In this document: positions 1 to 6,686 of the stretch, in pieces
Layout of the letters: every line of letters begins with the position of its first letter
Numbering within the stretch: the first letter of the stretch is position 1
Source of the DNA: Bradyrhizobium sp. Rc3b
GTDB lineage: Bacteria; Pseudomonadota; Alphaproteobacteria; Rhizobiales; Xanthobacteraceae
Direction of reading: 5' to 3'
Length of the DNA stretch: 64,000 nucleotides
NCBI RefSeq assembly: GCF_900114915.1
Contig: NZ_FOUS01000010.1
Coordinates: 124,001 to 188,000 of the forward strand
Notes under the pieces: generated by a model
What the model was told of the DNA's origin: nothing
Databases searched by the model: none
What the model saw: the letters and a program-made list of their open reading frames with translations, nothing else
Position numbers and translations under genes: made by a program

Positions 1-602
1 GCCGGCGACACGTTGCGGCCGGCCATCTTCTCGGGATCGAGCCACAGCCGCATCGCGAAGGTCTGGCCGCCGAGAATGTCGGCGGAAGCCACGCCGTCGA
101 CGGTCGACAGCACCGGCTGCACCACGCGCGTCAGATAATCCGAGATCGCCGAGCCCGAGAGCTCCTCGGACGAGAAGCCGAGATACATCACGGCCGTAGT
201 CTGGCCCGTGGTCTTGGTGACGATCGGGTCGTTGGATTCCTTCGGGATCAGGTATTTGACCGAATTCGTCTTCGCCAGCACCTCGGTGAGAGCCTGGTTC
301 GGATCGAAGTTCAGCTTGATGTAGACCTGGATCGTCGAGGTGCCGAGCACCGAGGACGAGGTGATGTAGTCGACGCCCTCGGCGGACGCGACCGCCTGCT
401 CGATCGGCGTGGTGATGAAACCCTGGATCAGATCCGCGGACGCGCCCGGATAGACGGTCGTGATGTTGATGACCGTGTTCGACAGCTTCGGATATTGCCG
501 GATCGGCAGCACCATCGCCGCGCGCAGCCCGATCAGCAGGATCAGCAGACTGACAACGACCGACAGAACCGGGCGTTTGATGAAAATATCGGTAAAGCGC
601 AT
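1..602 (-). CDS. RND multidrug efflux permease, N-terminal part (truncated by window edge)
   Basis: This is the inner-membrane pump of a tripartite proton-driven RND efflux system (AcrB/MdtB family). Only about the first 200 residues are in the window; the rest lies left of base 1. It starts MRFTDIFIKRPVL, the usual RND opening, followed by the first transmembrane helix (SVVVSLLILLIGLRAAMVLP, about residues 14-33). The porter-domain signature with YPGAS and the VxxxQPxLSTVDGV region come next. It is the third gene of a minus-strand operon behind the TetR regulator and the membrane-fusion protein. A strong hairpin lies in the 70-base gap before it. Substrate cannot be predicted. Confidence 0.93.
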   Translation of the reverse strand, partial: MRFTDIFIKRPVLSVVVSLLILLIGLRAAMVLPIRQYPKLSNTVINITTVYPGASADLIQGFITTPIEQAVASAEGVDYITSSSVLGTSTIQVYIKLNFDPNQALTEVLAKTNSVKYLIPKESNDPIVTKTTGQTTAVMYLGFSSEELSGSAISDYLTRVVQPVLSTVDGVASADILGGQTFAMRLWLDPEKMAGRNVSP

Positions 603-628
603 CGCGGCGATCTCGATTTATATGTCTC

Positions 629-660
629 AAGAAAAGTGATCCGGCCGAGCCGGATCACTT
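629..660 (-). terminator. Intra-operon hairpin with short T tract (attenuator-like)
   Basis: Bases 634-645 and 649-660 form a perfect 12-bp inverted repeat (AAGTGATCCGGC / GCCGGATCACTT) with a 3-base loop. Read on the minus strand it runs into TTTTCTT. It lies between the membrane-fusion gene (upstream) and the RND pump gene (downstream). It therefore resembles a leaky Rho-independent terminator that could lower pump expression relative to the adaptor. Function is inferred from structure only. Confidence 0.55.
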
Positions 661-672
661 GAATGCAGAGGG

Positions 673-1866
673 TCAGTAGCGCGGCGGCTGCGCCGGGATC
701 TGCGGAGCCGGGTCGGTCGAAATCGACACCGCCGCGCCCGATTGCAGCTTGAGCTGGCCGACGGCAACGACCTTGTCGCCCGCCTTCACGCCCTTGATGA
801 TTTCGACGCGACCTTCGACCCGGTTGCCGGTCTGCACAAAGGTGCGCACCGCGGACAGGCTGGTCTTGCCGTCTTCTTCCTTCTTCTCGGTGATCACGAA
901 CACCGAGTCGCCGTACAGCGTGTAGTCGACCGCCGTCTCCGGAACGGTGATCACGGCCGGCTTGTCCGGCAGCACCACCGTGGTGGTCACGAACATGCCG
1001 GGCTTCAGGATCTTCTCCGGATTGGCGATCGTCGCCTGCACGCGGATGTTGCGGGTGTCGGTCGAGATTTGCGGTTCGATCGTGGTGATCTTGCCTTCGA
1101 AGATACGGCCCGGATAGGCATCGACCTTCAACTTGACAGTCTGGCCGACCTTGAGGCTGCCGGAATCCTTTTCCGTCACGGTGAAGTTGGCCCACAGCTC
1201 CGACAGATCGGTCAACGACACGATCGCCGTACCCGCCGTCAGATACTGACCGACCTCGACCTTGCGGACGCCGAGATCGCCGGAGAACGGTGCGCGCACC
1301 AGCTTCTGCGAGATCAGCGCCTCGGTCTTGGCGATGCCGGCCTGCGCCTGGTCGTAGGCGGCCTGCGCGGTATCGACGGTCGCCTGCGGACCGAACTGGC
1401 GCGCGGCCAGCTGCTTGGCACGATCAAGCGACAGCTGCGCGACGGTCGCCTGGGCCTTGTAATTGGCAAGGTCGCCCTGCTCCGGCGCGTCGAACAGCTG
1501 GACCAGCGGCGTGCCGGCTTCGACGCGCGTGCCCGGCGCGAACTTGATCTCGGTGACGCGGCCGTTGACGTCGGCACTGACGTCGACCTGGTGCACGGCG
1601 ACGAGGCCGCCGACCGCGGTGAGCAGGTTCGGCACCACCTCGGACTTGGCCTCCGCCGCGCTGACCGCGGTCGGCGGCGGCTTGTTGTTGGCGAAGAACT
1701 GCTTGATCATCTGGCCGCGGAAATAATTGAACCAGACGAGGCCGCCGACCAGCACCGCCAGGAGCGTGCCGACGATGATGAACCAGAGCACCGGCCGGAC
1801 CGGACGCTTGGGAGCCTTGCTGTCGATCGGTTCGCCCGAAATCTTGTGTTCGGTTACGATGTTCAT
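673..1866 (-). CDS. RND efflux periplasmic adaptor (membrane fusion protein)
   Basis: This 397-residue HlyD/AcrA-type adaptor links the inner-membrane RND pump to an outer-membrane channel. One transmembrane segment near the N-terminus (about 30-53, VLWFIIVGTLLAVLVGGLVW) anchors it in the inner membrane. A biotinyl/lipoyl-like half-motif (VDVSADVNGRVTEIKFAPGTRV), a central helical hairpin and the second half-motif (VRAPFSGDLGVRKVEVGQYL) follow. Then come the beta-barrel and membrane-proximal domains. The ATG at 1866 (MNIVTEHK) was chosen because it lies one base beyond the TGA of the preceding TetR gene, which implies translational coupling. A longer frame upstream runs into that regulator. 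The RND pump gene follows. Confidence 0.93.
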   Translation of the reverse strand: MNIVTEHKISGEPIDSKAPKRPVRPVLWFIIVGTLLAVLVGGLVWFNYFRGQMIKQFFANNKPPPTAVSAAEAKSEVVPNLLTAVGGLVAVHQVDVSADVNGRVTEIKFAPGTRVEAGTPLVQLFDAPEQGDLANYKAQATVAQLSLDRAKQLAARQFGPQATVDTAQAAYDQAQAGIAKTEALISQKLVRAPFSGDLGVRKVEVGQYLTAGTAIVSLTDLSELWANFTVTEKDSGSLKVGQTVKLKVDAYPGRIFEGKITTIEPQISTDTRNIRVQATIANPEKILKPGMFVTTTVVLPDKPAVITVPETAVDYTLYGDSVFVITEKKEEDGKTSLSAVRTFVQTGNRVEGRVEIIKGVKAGDKVVAVGQLKLQSGAAVSISTDPAPQIPAQPPRY

Positions 1867-1867
1867 G

Positions 1868-2569
1868 TCATGCACTCTCTGCAATCGCCGCCTTGCCGGC
1901 ATCCGCGGCCTGATTGTGGCCCAGATGCGAAGCAATTGCGGCGTCGTTAAGTCCGATACCCCTCAGGAGAAACTCACACAGCTGCCGCTCGAGGTCTTCA
2001 GCCTTGCCGTAAGCGAGGCAAGGCGTGGCCGGCAGCCTGGTCAGCGCCGCAGTCATCACCGAGTGATGCGCAAACCAGAACAGGTTGAGTGGATTGCCGC
2101 TGCATGGCCGTGCGTCCCCGGCGGCAACGGCACGTTCGAGCGAGGAGACGAAGATCGCCCCGATCAGCGTCTCGATCTTGGCATACAGCAAACGGGCGAA
2201 TTCGCCATCATCCAAATGGCTCGTGGCCATCAGTCGCAGGCGCTGGGCCTCTTCCTGATCGGGACCATCAGCGATGTGCAGGAAATGCTCGACCATGCCG
2301 CGGATCACTTCGACCAGCGTGGCGGTCGAAGGCTCCCGCTCGAGAAGCTCGGTGAGCGCCGGGTCGGCCTCGCATTCGTCGCTGAGGATTTCGGCGTAGA
2401 GCGCCGCCTTGGACGGGAAATGCTTGAACAGCAACGCCTCGGAAATGGCAGCGGCGGCCGCCACGCTCTTGGTCGTGGTGCCGGTATAACCATGTCGGGC
2501 AAAGCAGCGTTTCGCGGCTCCGAGGATCAATTGACGCCTCAGGTCGCTCGTCATACGCAATGAGCTCAT
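1868..2569 (-). CDS. TetR/AcrR-family repressor of the efflux operon
   Basis: A 233-residue TetR regulator. The N-terminal helix-turn-helix spans roughly residues 10-55 (LILGAAKRCFARHGYTGTTT, then ISEALLFKHFPSKAALYAEIL), the standard TetR signature. The C-terminal ligand-binding domain is not assignable to a ligand. It is the first gene of the operon, and its stop codon sits one base from the start of the adaptor gene. ATG 2569 is used; an in-frame ATG at 2554 (MTSDLRRQ) is a possible alternative. A 16-bp palindrome lies 5 bases upstream of the ATG, so autorepression with co-regulation of the pump is likely. Confidence 0.9.
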   Translation of the reverse strand: MSSLRMTSDLRRQLILGAAKRCFARHGYTGTTTKSVAAAAAISEALLFKHFPSKAALYAEILSDECEADPALTELLEREPSTATLVEVIRGMVEHFLHIADGPDQEEAQRLRLMATSHLDDGEFARLLYAKIETLIGAIFVSSLERAVAAGDARPCSGNPLNLFWFAHHSVMTAALTRLPATPCLAYGKAEDLERQLCEFLLRGIGLNDAAIASHLGHNQAADAGKAAIAESA

Positions 2570-2573
2570 GCTA

Positions 2574-2605
2574 GTGAGTAAGCACTCACCCACGCAAAAA
2601 GTCAA
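2574..2605 (-). promoter_or_regulatory. Candidate promoter and TetR operator
   Basis: The palindrome GTGAGTAAGCACTCAC (2574-2589) has perfect 6-bp arms (GTGAGT / ACTCAC). It lies immediately upstream of the TetR start. A TTGACT -35-like hexamer (2600-2605, minus strand) sits about 17 bases before a weak -10 that would overlap the palindrome. A repressor bound there would block the promoter. The palindrome is seen directly; its assignment to this TetR is inference. Confidence 0.6.
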
Positions 2606-2715
2606 GCACTATGTTGCATCGCAACCTGAGTGCGTCGTTAATTCAGTGGAAATTGGCCCTGCCTGCACGGCTTCCGTGCAGGACCTGGGCGCCGGTGGGA
2701 ATGGACAGGCCCGCC

Positions 2716-3306
2716 CTAGATTGGCTGGAAGCCGAGGTCGCCGCGGATCCGGTTGAGGATGTAAGTCCCGTCCCGGCTTGGCAAAATCCGCTCAAGGCTG
2801 GCGCTGTCGATCTTCATATTGGCAAAGCGCGGCCCCGCAGAGACGTCGTGGACGGCTTTGGCAAAGGCCTCGACCTCGGCCATGGTCGTGATGGCCCGGC
2901 TATCCCCGATGCCGCAGGCCTTGGCGACGCCAACGAGATCGGCGGCAGCGGAGGTGTGGCTGGTCTGGCCGCCCGTTTCGCCATAGGCCTCGTTGTCGAG
3001 CACTGCGATCGAGAGGTTGGACGGCTTCTGCAGCCCGATGGTGGCCAGGCTGCCCATGCCCATCAGCATCTCGCCGTCGCCGGTGATGACCAATACCGGC
3101 AGTTTTGGCTGCGCCAGGGCGAGCCCCAGCCCGATCATCGCGGCGCCGCCCATGCCGCCCCAGAGGTAGAAATTGCGGGGGTGGTCGCCGGCCGCGCACA
3201 TGTCGTTGGTGGAGGCCCCAAGGCCGCCGATCGCGACGACGTCCTTGCGGTCCGCGAGCAGCGTGGACACCACCTGGCGGCGATCGAGGAGATTAGCCTT
3301 GCTCAT
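2716..3306 (-). CDS. TPP-dependent decarboxylase, C-terminal (TPP-binding) subunit
   Basis: This 196-residue protein corresponds to the C-terminal TPP-binding domain of thiamine-diphosphate enzymes. It carries the GDGEMLMGMGSL motif (about 84-95) followed about 25 residues later by LDNEAYGETGGQ, together the Mg-TPP binding signature. Split proteins of this size are typical of sulfopyruvate or phosphonopyruvate decarboxylase beta subunits. Its ATG overlaps the TGA of the upstream subunit by 4 bases (ATGA at 3303-3306), so the two are translationally coupled and presumably form one enzyme. The real substrate is unknown; sulfopyruvate, phosphonopyruvate and related 2-oxo acids are candidates. 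Confidence 0.85.
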   Translation of the reverse strand: MSKANLLDRRQVVSTLLADRKDVVAIGGLGASTNDMCAAGDHPRNFYLWGGMGGAAMIGLGLALAQPKLPVLVITGDGEMLMGMGSLATIGLQKPSNLSIAVLDNEAYGETGGQTSHTSAAADLVGVAKACGIGDSRAITTMAEVEAFAKAVHDVSAGPRFANMKIDSASLERILPSRDGTYILNRIRGDLGFQPI

Positions 3307-3845
3307 TTGGTGAAAACCTTGGCGCCGATCAGGCGCTGCGACAGAAGGACAGCGGTGGGGGTGAGCGCGTTGTAGGCTTGCGACGCAGCGGCTTCGAGCA
3401 CGGCCGGCACCTCGGCCGCGCTGGAGGCCCGCAGCACCTGGACACCCGACAGCTCGAACACGCCCTGCGTGGTCGAGCCCATCGGCACCTGCCACGGATT
3501 GAACTCGCCCCACTCGCCGCGCATGGTCACCAGCGTCAGGAACGGGAAGCGCAGGATCGGGATCAGCGACAGCATGTTGATGCAATTGCCGACGCCGCTC
3601 GACTGCATCAGCAGGACGCCGCGCTGTCCGCCGGCCCAGGCGCCGGCGAGAAGCGCCACGCCCTCCTCTTCCGTCGTGAGCGGAATGCCGCGCATCGTGG
3701 ACGATGCCAGCACGCGCTGGATCAACTTGGAATGGCCGGCATCCGGCACGTAAGGTACCTGCCTGACATCGAAGCGTTGCAAGGTCGCGAAAATATCATC
3801 GGGCCAATTCGGCGCCGTGTCGGCAGCGTCAGCGCGTGCGTGCAT
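3303..3845 (-). CDS. TPP-dependent decarboxylase, N-terminal (pyrimidine-binding) subunit
   Basis: This 180-residue protein matches the N-terminal pyrimidine-binding domain of TPP enzymes. The key region is LTTEEEGVALLAGAWAGGQRGVLLMQSSGVGN (about 58-89), whose TEEE glutamate should activate the cofactor. Together with the coupled downstream subunit it would reconstitute a sulfopyruvate/phosphonopyruvate-decarboxylase-like enzyme. ATG 3845 (MHARADAAD) is preferred; the frame is open to 3890, but the extra residues look non-conserved. A divergent cytochrome P450 gene starts about 105 bases away. Confidence 0.83.
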   Translation of the reverse strand: MHARADAADTAPNWPDDIFATLQRFDVRQVPYVPDAGHSKLIQRVLASSTMRGIPLTTEEEGVALLAGAWAGGQRGVLLMQSSGVGNCINMLSLIPILRFPFLTLVTMRGEWGEFNPWQVPMGSTTQGVFELSGVQVLRASSAAEVPAVLEAAASQAYNALTPTAVLLSQRLIGAKVFTK

Positions 3846-3950
3846 TTTCCTGTCCGGTCGGCTAGCAAGGTGGGCAGACTGTAGACGCATGCGTGCGCCG
3901 ACCAGAACAACAAAAACGGCATAACGGCTTTAACCGGCGAGTATAACGGG

Positions 3951-5171
3951 ATGAACGCAGATGCGAAGGCGCTGGCGGCAAGCTTCGACCTCGAGAAGCT
4001 GACGCCGGAATTCTACGACGACCCCTACCCGACCTATCGTGCACTGCGGGAGAACGAGCCGGTCAAGCGCCTGCGCAGCGGCACCGTGTTCCTGACCCGC
4101 TATGACGATCTCGTCACCACCTACAAGAACACCAAGTCGTTCAGCTCGGACAAGAAGCGCGAGTTCGCGCCGAAATACGGCGACACCCCGCTCTACGAGC
4201 ATCACACCACCAGCCTCGTCTTCAACGATCCGCCCGCGCATACCCGCGTGCGTCGCCTGATCATGGGCGCGTTGTCGCCGCGGGCGATCGCCGGCATGGA
4301 GCCTGACATCGTCAAGCTGGTGGACGGTCTGCTCGATGCCATCGCGGCCAAAGGGGCTTGCGAGCTGATCGAGGATTTCGCCGCGTCCATCCCGATCGAG
4401 GTGATTGGCAATCTGCTCGACGTGCCTCACGAGGAACGCGGGCCACTGCGCGACTGGTCGCTGGCGATCCTGGGTGCGCTCGAACCCGTGGTGTTGCCCG
4501 AGGTCGCCGCGCGCGGCAACAAGGCGGTGACGGATTTTCTCAGCTATCTCCAGACGCTGGTGGCACGCCGGCGCGACAAGCCGGGCAATCCCGAGCGCGA
4601 TGTGCTGACACGCCTGATCCAGGGTGAGGAGAATGGCGAGCGGCTGACCGAGAAGGAGCTGCTGCACAATTGCATCTTCCTGCTCAATGCCGGGCACGAG
4701 ACCACCACCAATTTGATCGGCAACGGCCTCGTCGCGCTGGATCGCAATCGCGACCAGAAGCAGCGGCTGATCGGCAATCCCGACATGATCAAGACCGCCG
4801 TCGAGGAGATGCTGCGCTATGAGAGCTCGAACCAGCTCGGCAACCGCATGACCACGGAAAAGATCGAACTCGGCGGCGTCATGCTCGATGCCGGCACGTC
4901 GGTGACGCTGTGCATTGGCGCCGCCAACCGCGATCCCGCACAGTTTCCGGACCCCGAGAGCTTCGACATCGCGCGCACACCGAACCGGCATCTCGCCTTC
5001 GCCACCGGCGCGCATCAATGCGCCGGCATGGCGCTGGCGCGGCTGGAGGGCGCGATTGCGATCTCGCGGTTCCTGGCGCGCTTCCCGAACTATGCCGTCA
5101 GTGGCCAGCCGGTGCGGGGCGGACGGGTGCGGTTTCGCGGCTTTTTGAGCGTGCCCTGTACGATCGGCTGA
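3951..5171 (+). CDS. Cytochrome P450
   Basis: A 406-residue soluble bacterial P450 monooxygenase. The I-helix oxygen-activation motif AGHETT is at 247-252, the ExxR motif at 286-289 (EMLR), and the haem-ligand loop FATGAHQCAGMALARLE places the axial cysteine near residue 357. The heme loop has Ala where many P450s have Gly (FATG rather than FGxG). No ferredoxin or ferredoxin reductase is adjacent, although a putidaredoxin-reductase-like flavoprotein lies at 21445. The substrate is unknown. The gene is divergent from the split TPP enzyme, which hints at a shared pathway but does not prove it. Confidence 0.93.
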   Translation: MNADAKALAASFDLEKLTPEFYDDPYPTYRALRENEPVKRLRSGTVFLTRYDDLVTTYKNTKSFSSDKKREFAPKYGDTPLYEHHTTSLVFNDPPAHTRVRRLIMGALSPRAIAGMEPDIVKLVDGLLDAIAAKGACELIEDFAASIPIEVIGNLLDVPHEERGPLRDWSLAILGALEPVVLPEVAARGNKAVTDFLSYLQTLVARRRDKPGNPERDVLTRLIQGEENGERLTEKELLHNCIFLLNAGHETTTNLIGNGLVALDRNRDQKQRLIGNPDMIKTAVEEMLRYESSNQLGNRMTTEKIELGGVMLDAGTSVTLCIGAANRDPAQFPDPESFDIARTPNRHLAFATGAHQCAGMALARLEGAIAISRFLARFPNYAVSGQPVRGGRVRFRGFLSVPCTIG

Positions 5172-5315
5172 GGGCTCGACACCAAAAACTGCGAAAACAA
5201 CCCCATGCACAGTAGAGAACCCTCTGATACTTTTGGCAAATCAGATCGGGCTACGCCACCGGAGGGATGAAGACTTCCAAGGCGGCAAGTTGATACCCAG
5301 ATCAAGCTGAGGGCC

Positions 5316-5340
5316 GGCGGTGCAGTCGGTTGGCACCGCC
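5316..5340 (+). other. Leader hairpin upstream of rocD
   Basis: GGCGGTGC (5316-5323) and GCACCGCC (5333-5340) form an 8-bp stem with a 9-base loop in the rocD leader, ending 25 bases before its ATG. There is no T tract, so it is not an obvious terminator. It could affect mRNA stability or translation. Confidence 0.3.
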
Positions 5341-5365
5341 GCGCGCAGCCATGGAGTGACGACAG

Positions 5366-6580
5366 ATGAGCGCGTCGGTCATTGATTTCGTCGCAACGGA
5401 AGCACGCTTTGGGGCCCATAATTACGAGCCGATCGGGGTCGTCTTGTCCCGCGGCGAAGGTGTCTGGGTCTGGGATACCGAGGGCAACCGCTATCTCGAT
5501 TGCCTCTCGGCCTATTCGGCGGTCAGCCAGGGCCACTGCCACCCCAAGATCCTGGCGGCGATGGTGGAACAGGCGCACAGGCTGACGCTCACTTCGCGCG
5601 CCTTCCACAACGACCAGCTCGCCCCCTTCTACGAAGAGATCGCGGCACTGACCGGCTCCCACAAGGTGCTGCCGATGAACAGCGGCGCCGAGGCGGTCGA
5701 AAGCGCGATCAAGTCGGTGCGCAAATGGGGCTATGAGGTGAAGGGCGTGCCGGACGGCCAGGCCGAGATTATCGTCTGCGCCAATAATTTCCACGGACGC
5801 ACGCTGGGCATCGTCGGCTTTTCAACCGACCCCGACACTCGCACACATTTCGGCCCGTTCGCGCCGGGCTTCAAGATCATCCCGTTCGGCGACGCCACGG
5901 CGCTGGCGGAGGCAATCACCCCAAACACGGTCGCCTTTCTGGTCGAGCCGATCCAGGGCGAAGCCGGTGTCATCCTTCCTCCAGCCGGTTATTTCGCTGA
6001 GGTGCGGGAGCTCTGCACCACCAACAACGTGATGCTGGTACTCGACGAGATCCAGACCGGGCTCGGCCGCACCGGCAAGCTTCTCGCCGAACAGCACGAG
6101 GGAATCGAGGCGGACGTGACGCTGCTCGGCAAGGCCTTGTCCGGCGGCTTCTATCCGGTATCGGCCGTGCTCTCGAACAACGACGTGCTCGGGACATTGA
6201 GGCCCGGCCAGCATGGTTCGACGTTTGGGGGCAATCCGCTTGCCTGCGCGGTGGCGCGCGCGGCGCTGCGCGTGCTGACCGAGGAAGGCATGATCGAGAA
6301 CGCGGCCAGGCAGGGCGCGCGCTTTCTGGAAGGCTTGAAAGACATTCGCGCCAACACGATCCGCGAGGTGCGCGGGCGCGGCTTGATGCTGGCGGTTGAG
6401 CTGCATCCCGAGGCCGGCCGCGCCCGCCGCTACTGCGAGGCGCTTCAGAGCAAGGGCATCTTGGCCAAGGATACCCACGAGCAGACGATCCGCATCGCTC
6501 CGCCGCTGGTAATCACAAGCGACCAGGTCGACTGGGCGTTAGAGCGGCTCGCCACCACCCTGACGCAGGATTTCTCTTGA
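5366..6580 (+). CDS. rocD: Ornithine aminotransferase
   Basis: A class-III PLP-dependent aminotransferase of 404 residues, the usual length for ornithine-oxo-acid transaminase. It converts L-ornithine plus 2-oxoglutarate to glutamate-5-semialdehyde and glutamate in cytosolic arginine/proline metabolism. Visible features are YLDCLSAYSAVSQGHCHPKI (45-64), typical of RocD, the PLP-contacting aspartate in LDEIQTG (about D227), and the Schiff-base lysine in LGKALSGGFYPVSAVLS (about K256). No arginase or proline gene is adjacent, so it may be a monocistronic unit. Other class-III aminotransferases are less likely given the N-terminal match. Confidence 0.93.
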   Translation: MSASVIDFVATEARFGAHNYEPIGVVLSRGEGVWVWDTEGNRYLDCLSAYSAVSQGHCHPKILAAMVEQAHRLTLTSRAFHNDQLAPFYEEIAALTGSHKVLPMNSGAEAVESAIKSVRKWGYEVKGVPDGQAEIIVCANNFHGRTLGIVGFSTDPDTRTHFGPFAPGFKIIPFGDATALAEAITPNTVAFLVEPIQGEAGVILPPAGYFAEVRELCTTNNVMLVLDEIQTGLGRTGKLLAEQHEGIEADVTLLGKALSGGFYPVSAVLSNNDVLGTLRPGQHGSTFGGNPLACAVARAALRVLTEEGMIENAARQGARFLEGLKDIRANTIREVRGRGLMLAVELHPEAGRARRYCEALQSKGILAKDTHEQTIRIAPPLVITSDQVDWALERLATTLTQDFS

Positions 6581-6686
6581 GGCGGCCTGCGTCGGAAGAT
6601 CGCAATGCCGGCCGCGGCCGGCAACGAACGATTCCGCCAGCTGCGCGTTGAACGTCGTGGGCGATTACGAGCTGGGAGCGACAATC

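Noticed and set aside
742..1950. Long plus-strand open frame (402 codons) opposite the adaptor gene
   Set aside because: It is the antisense shadow of the adaptor gene: Arg/Asp/His/Leu-rich low-complexity translation with no domain, while the minus strand gives a full HlyD-type protein.
3930..5210. 426-codon minus-strand frame opposite the P450 gene
   Set aside because: The plus strand encodes an intact P450 with all motifs; the opposite frame has the composition of a GC-rich shadow.
5204..5269. 21-codon frame upstream of rocD, considered as a leader peptide
   Set aside because: No ribosome site and no run of regulatory codons (for example arginine) that would support attenuation.
6607..6622. 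GC palindrome GCCGGCCGCGGCCGGC after rocD, as a terminator
   Set aside because: No T tract follows on either strand, and such GC palindromes are expected at this base composition.
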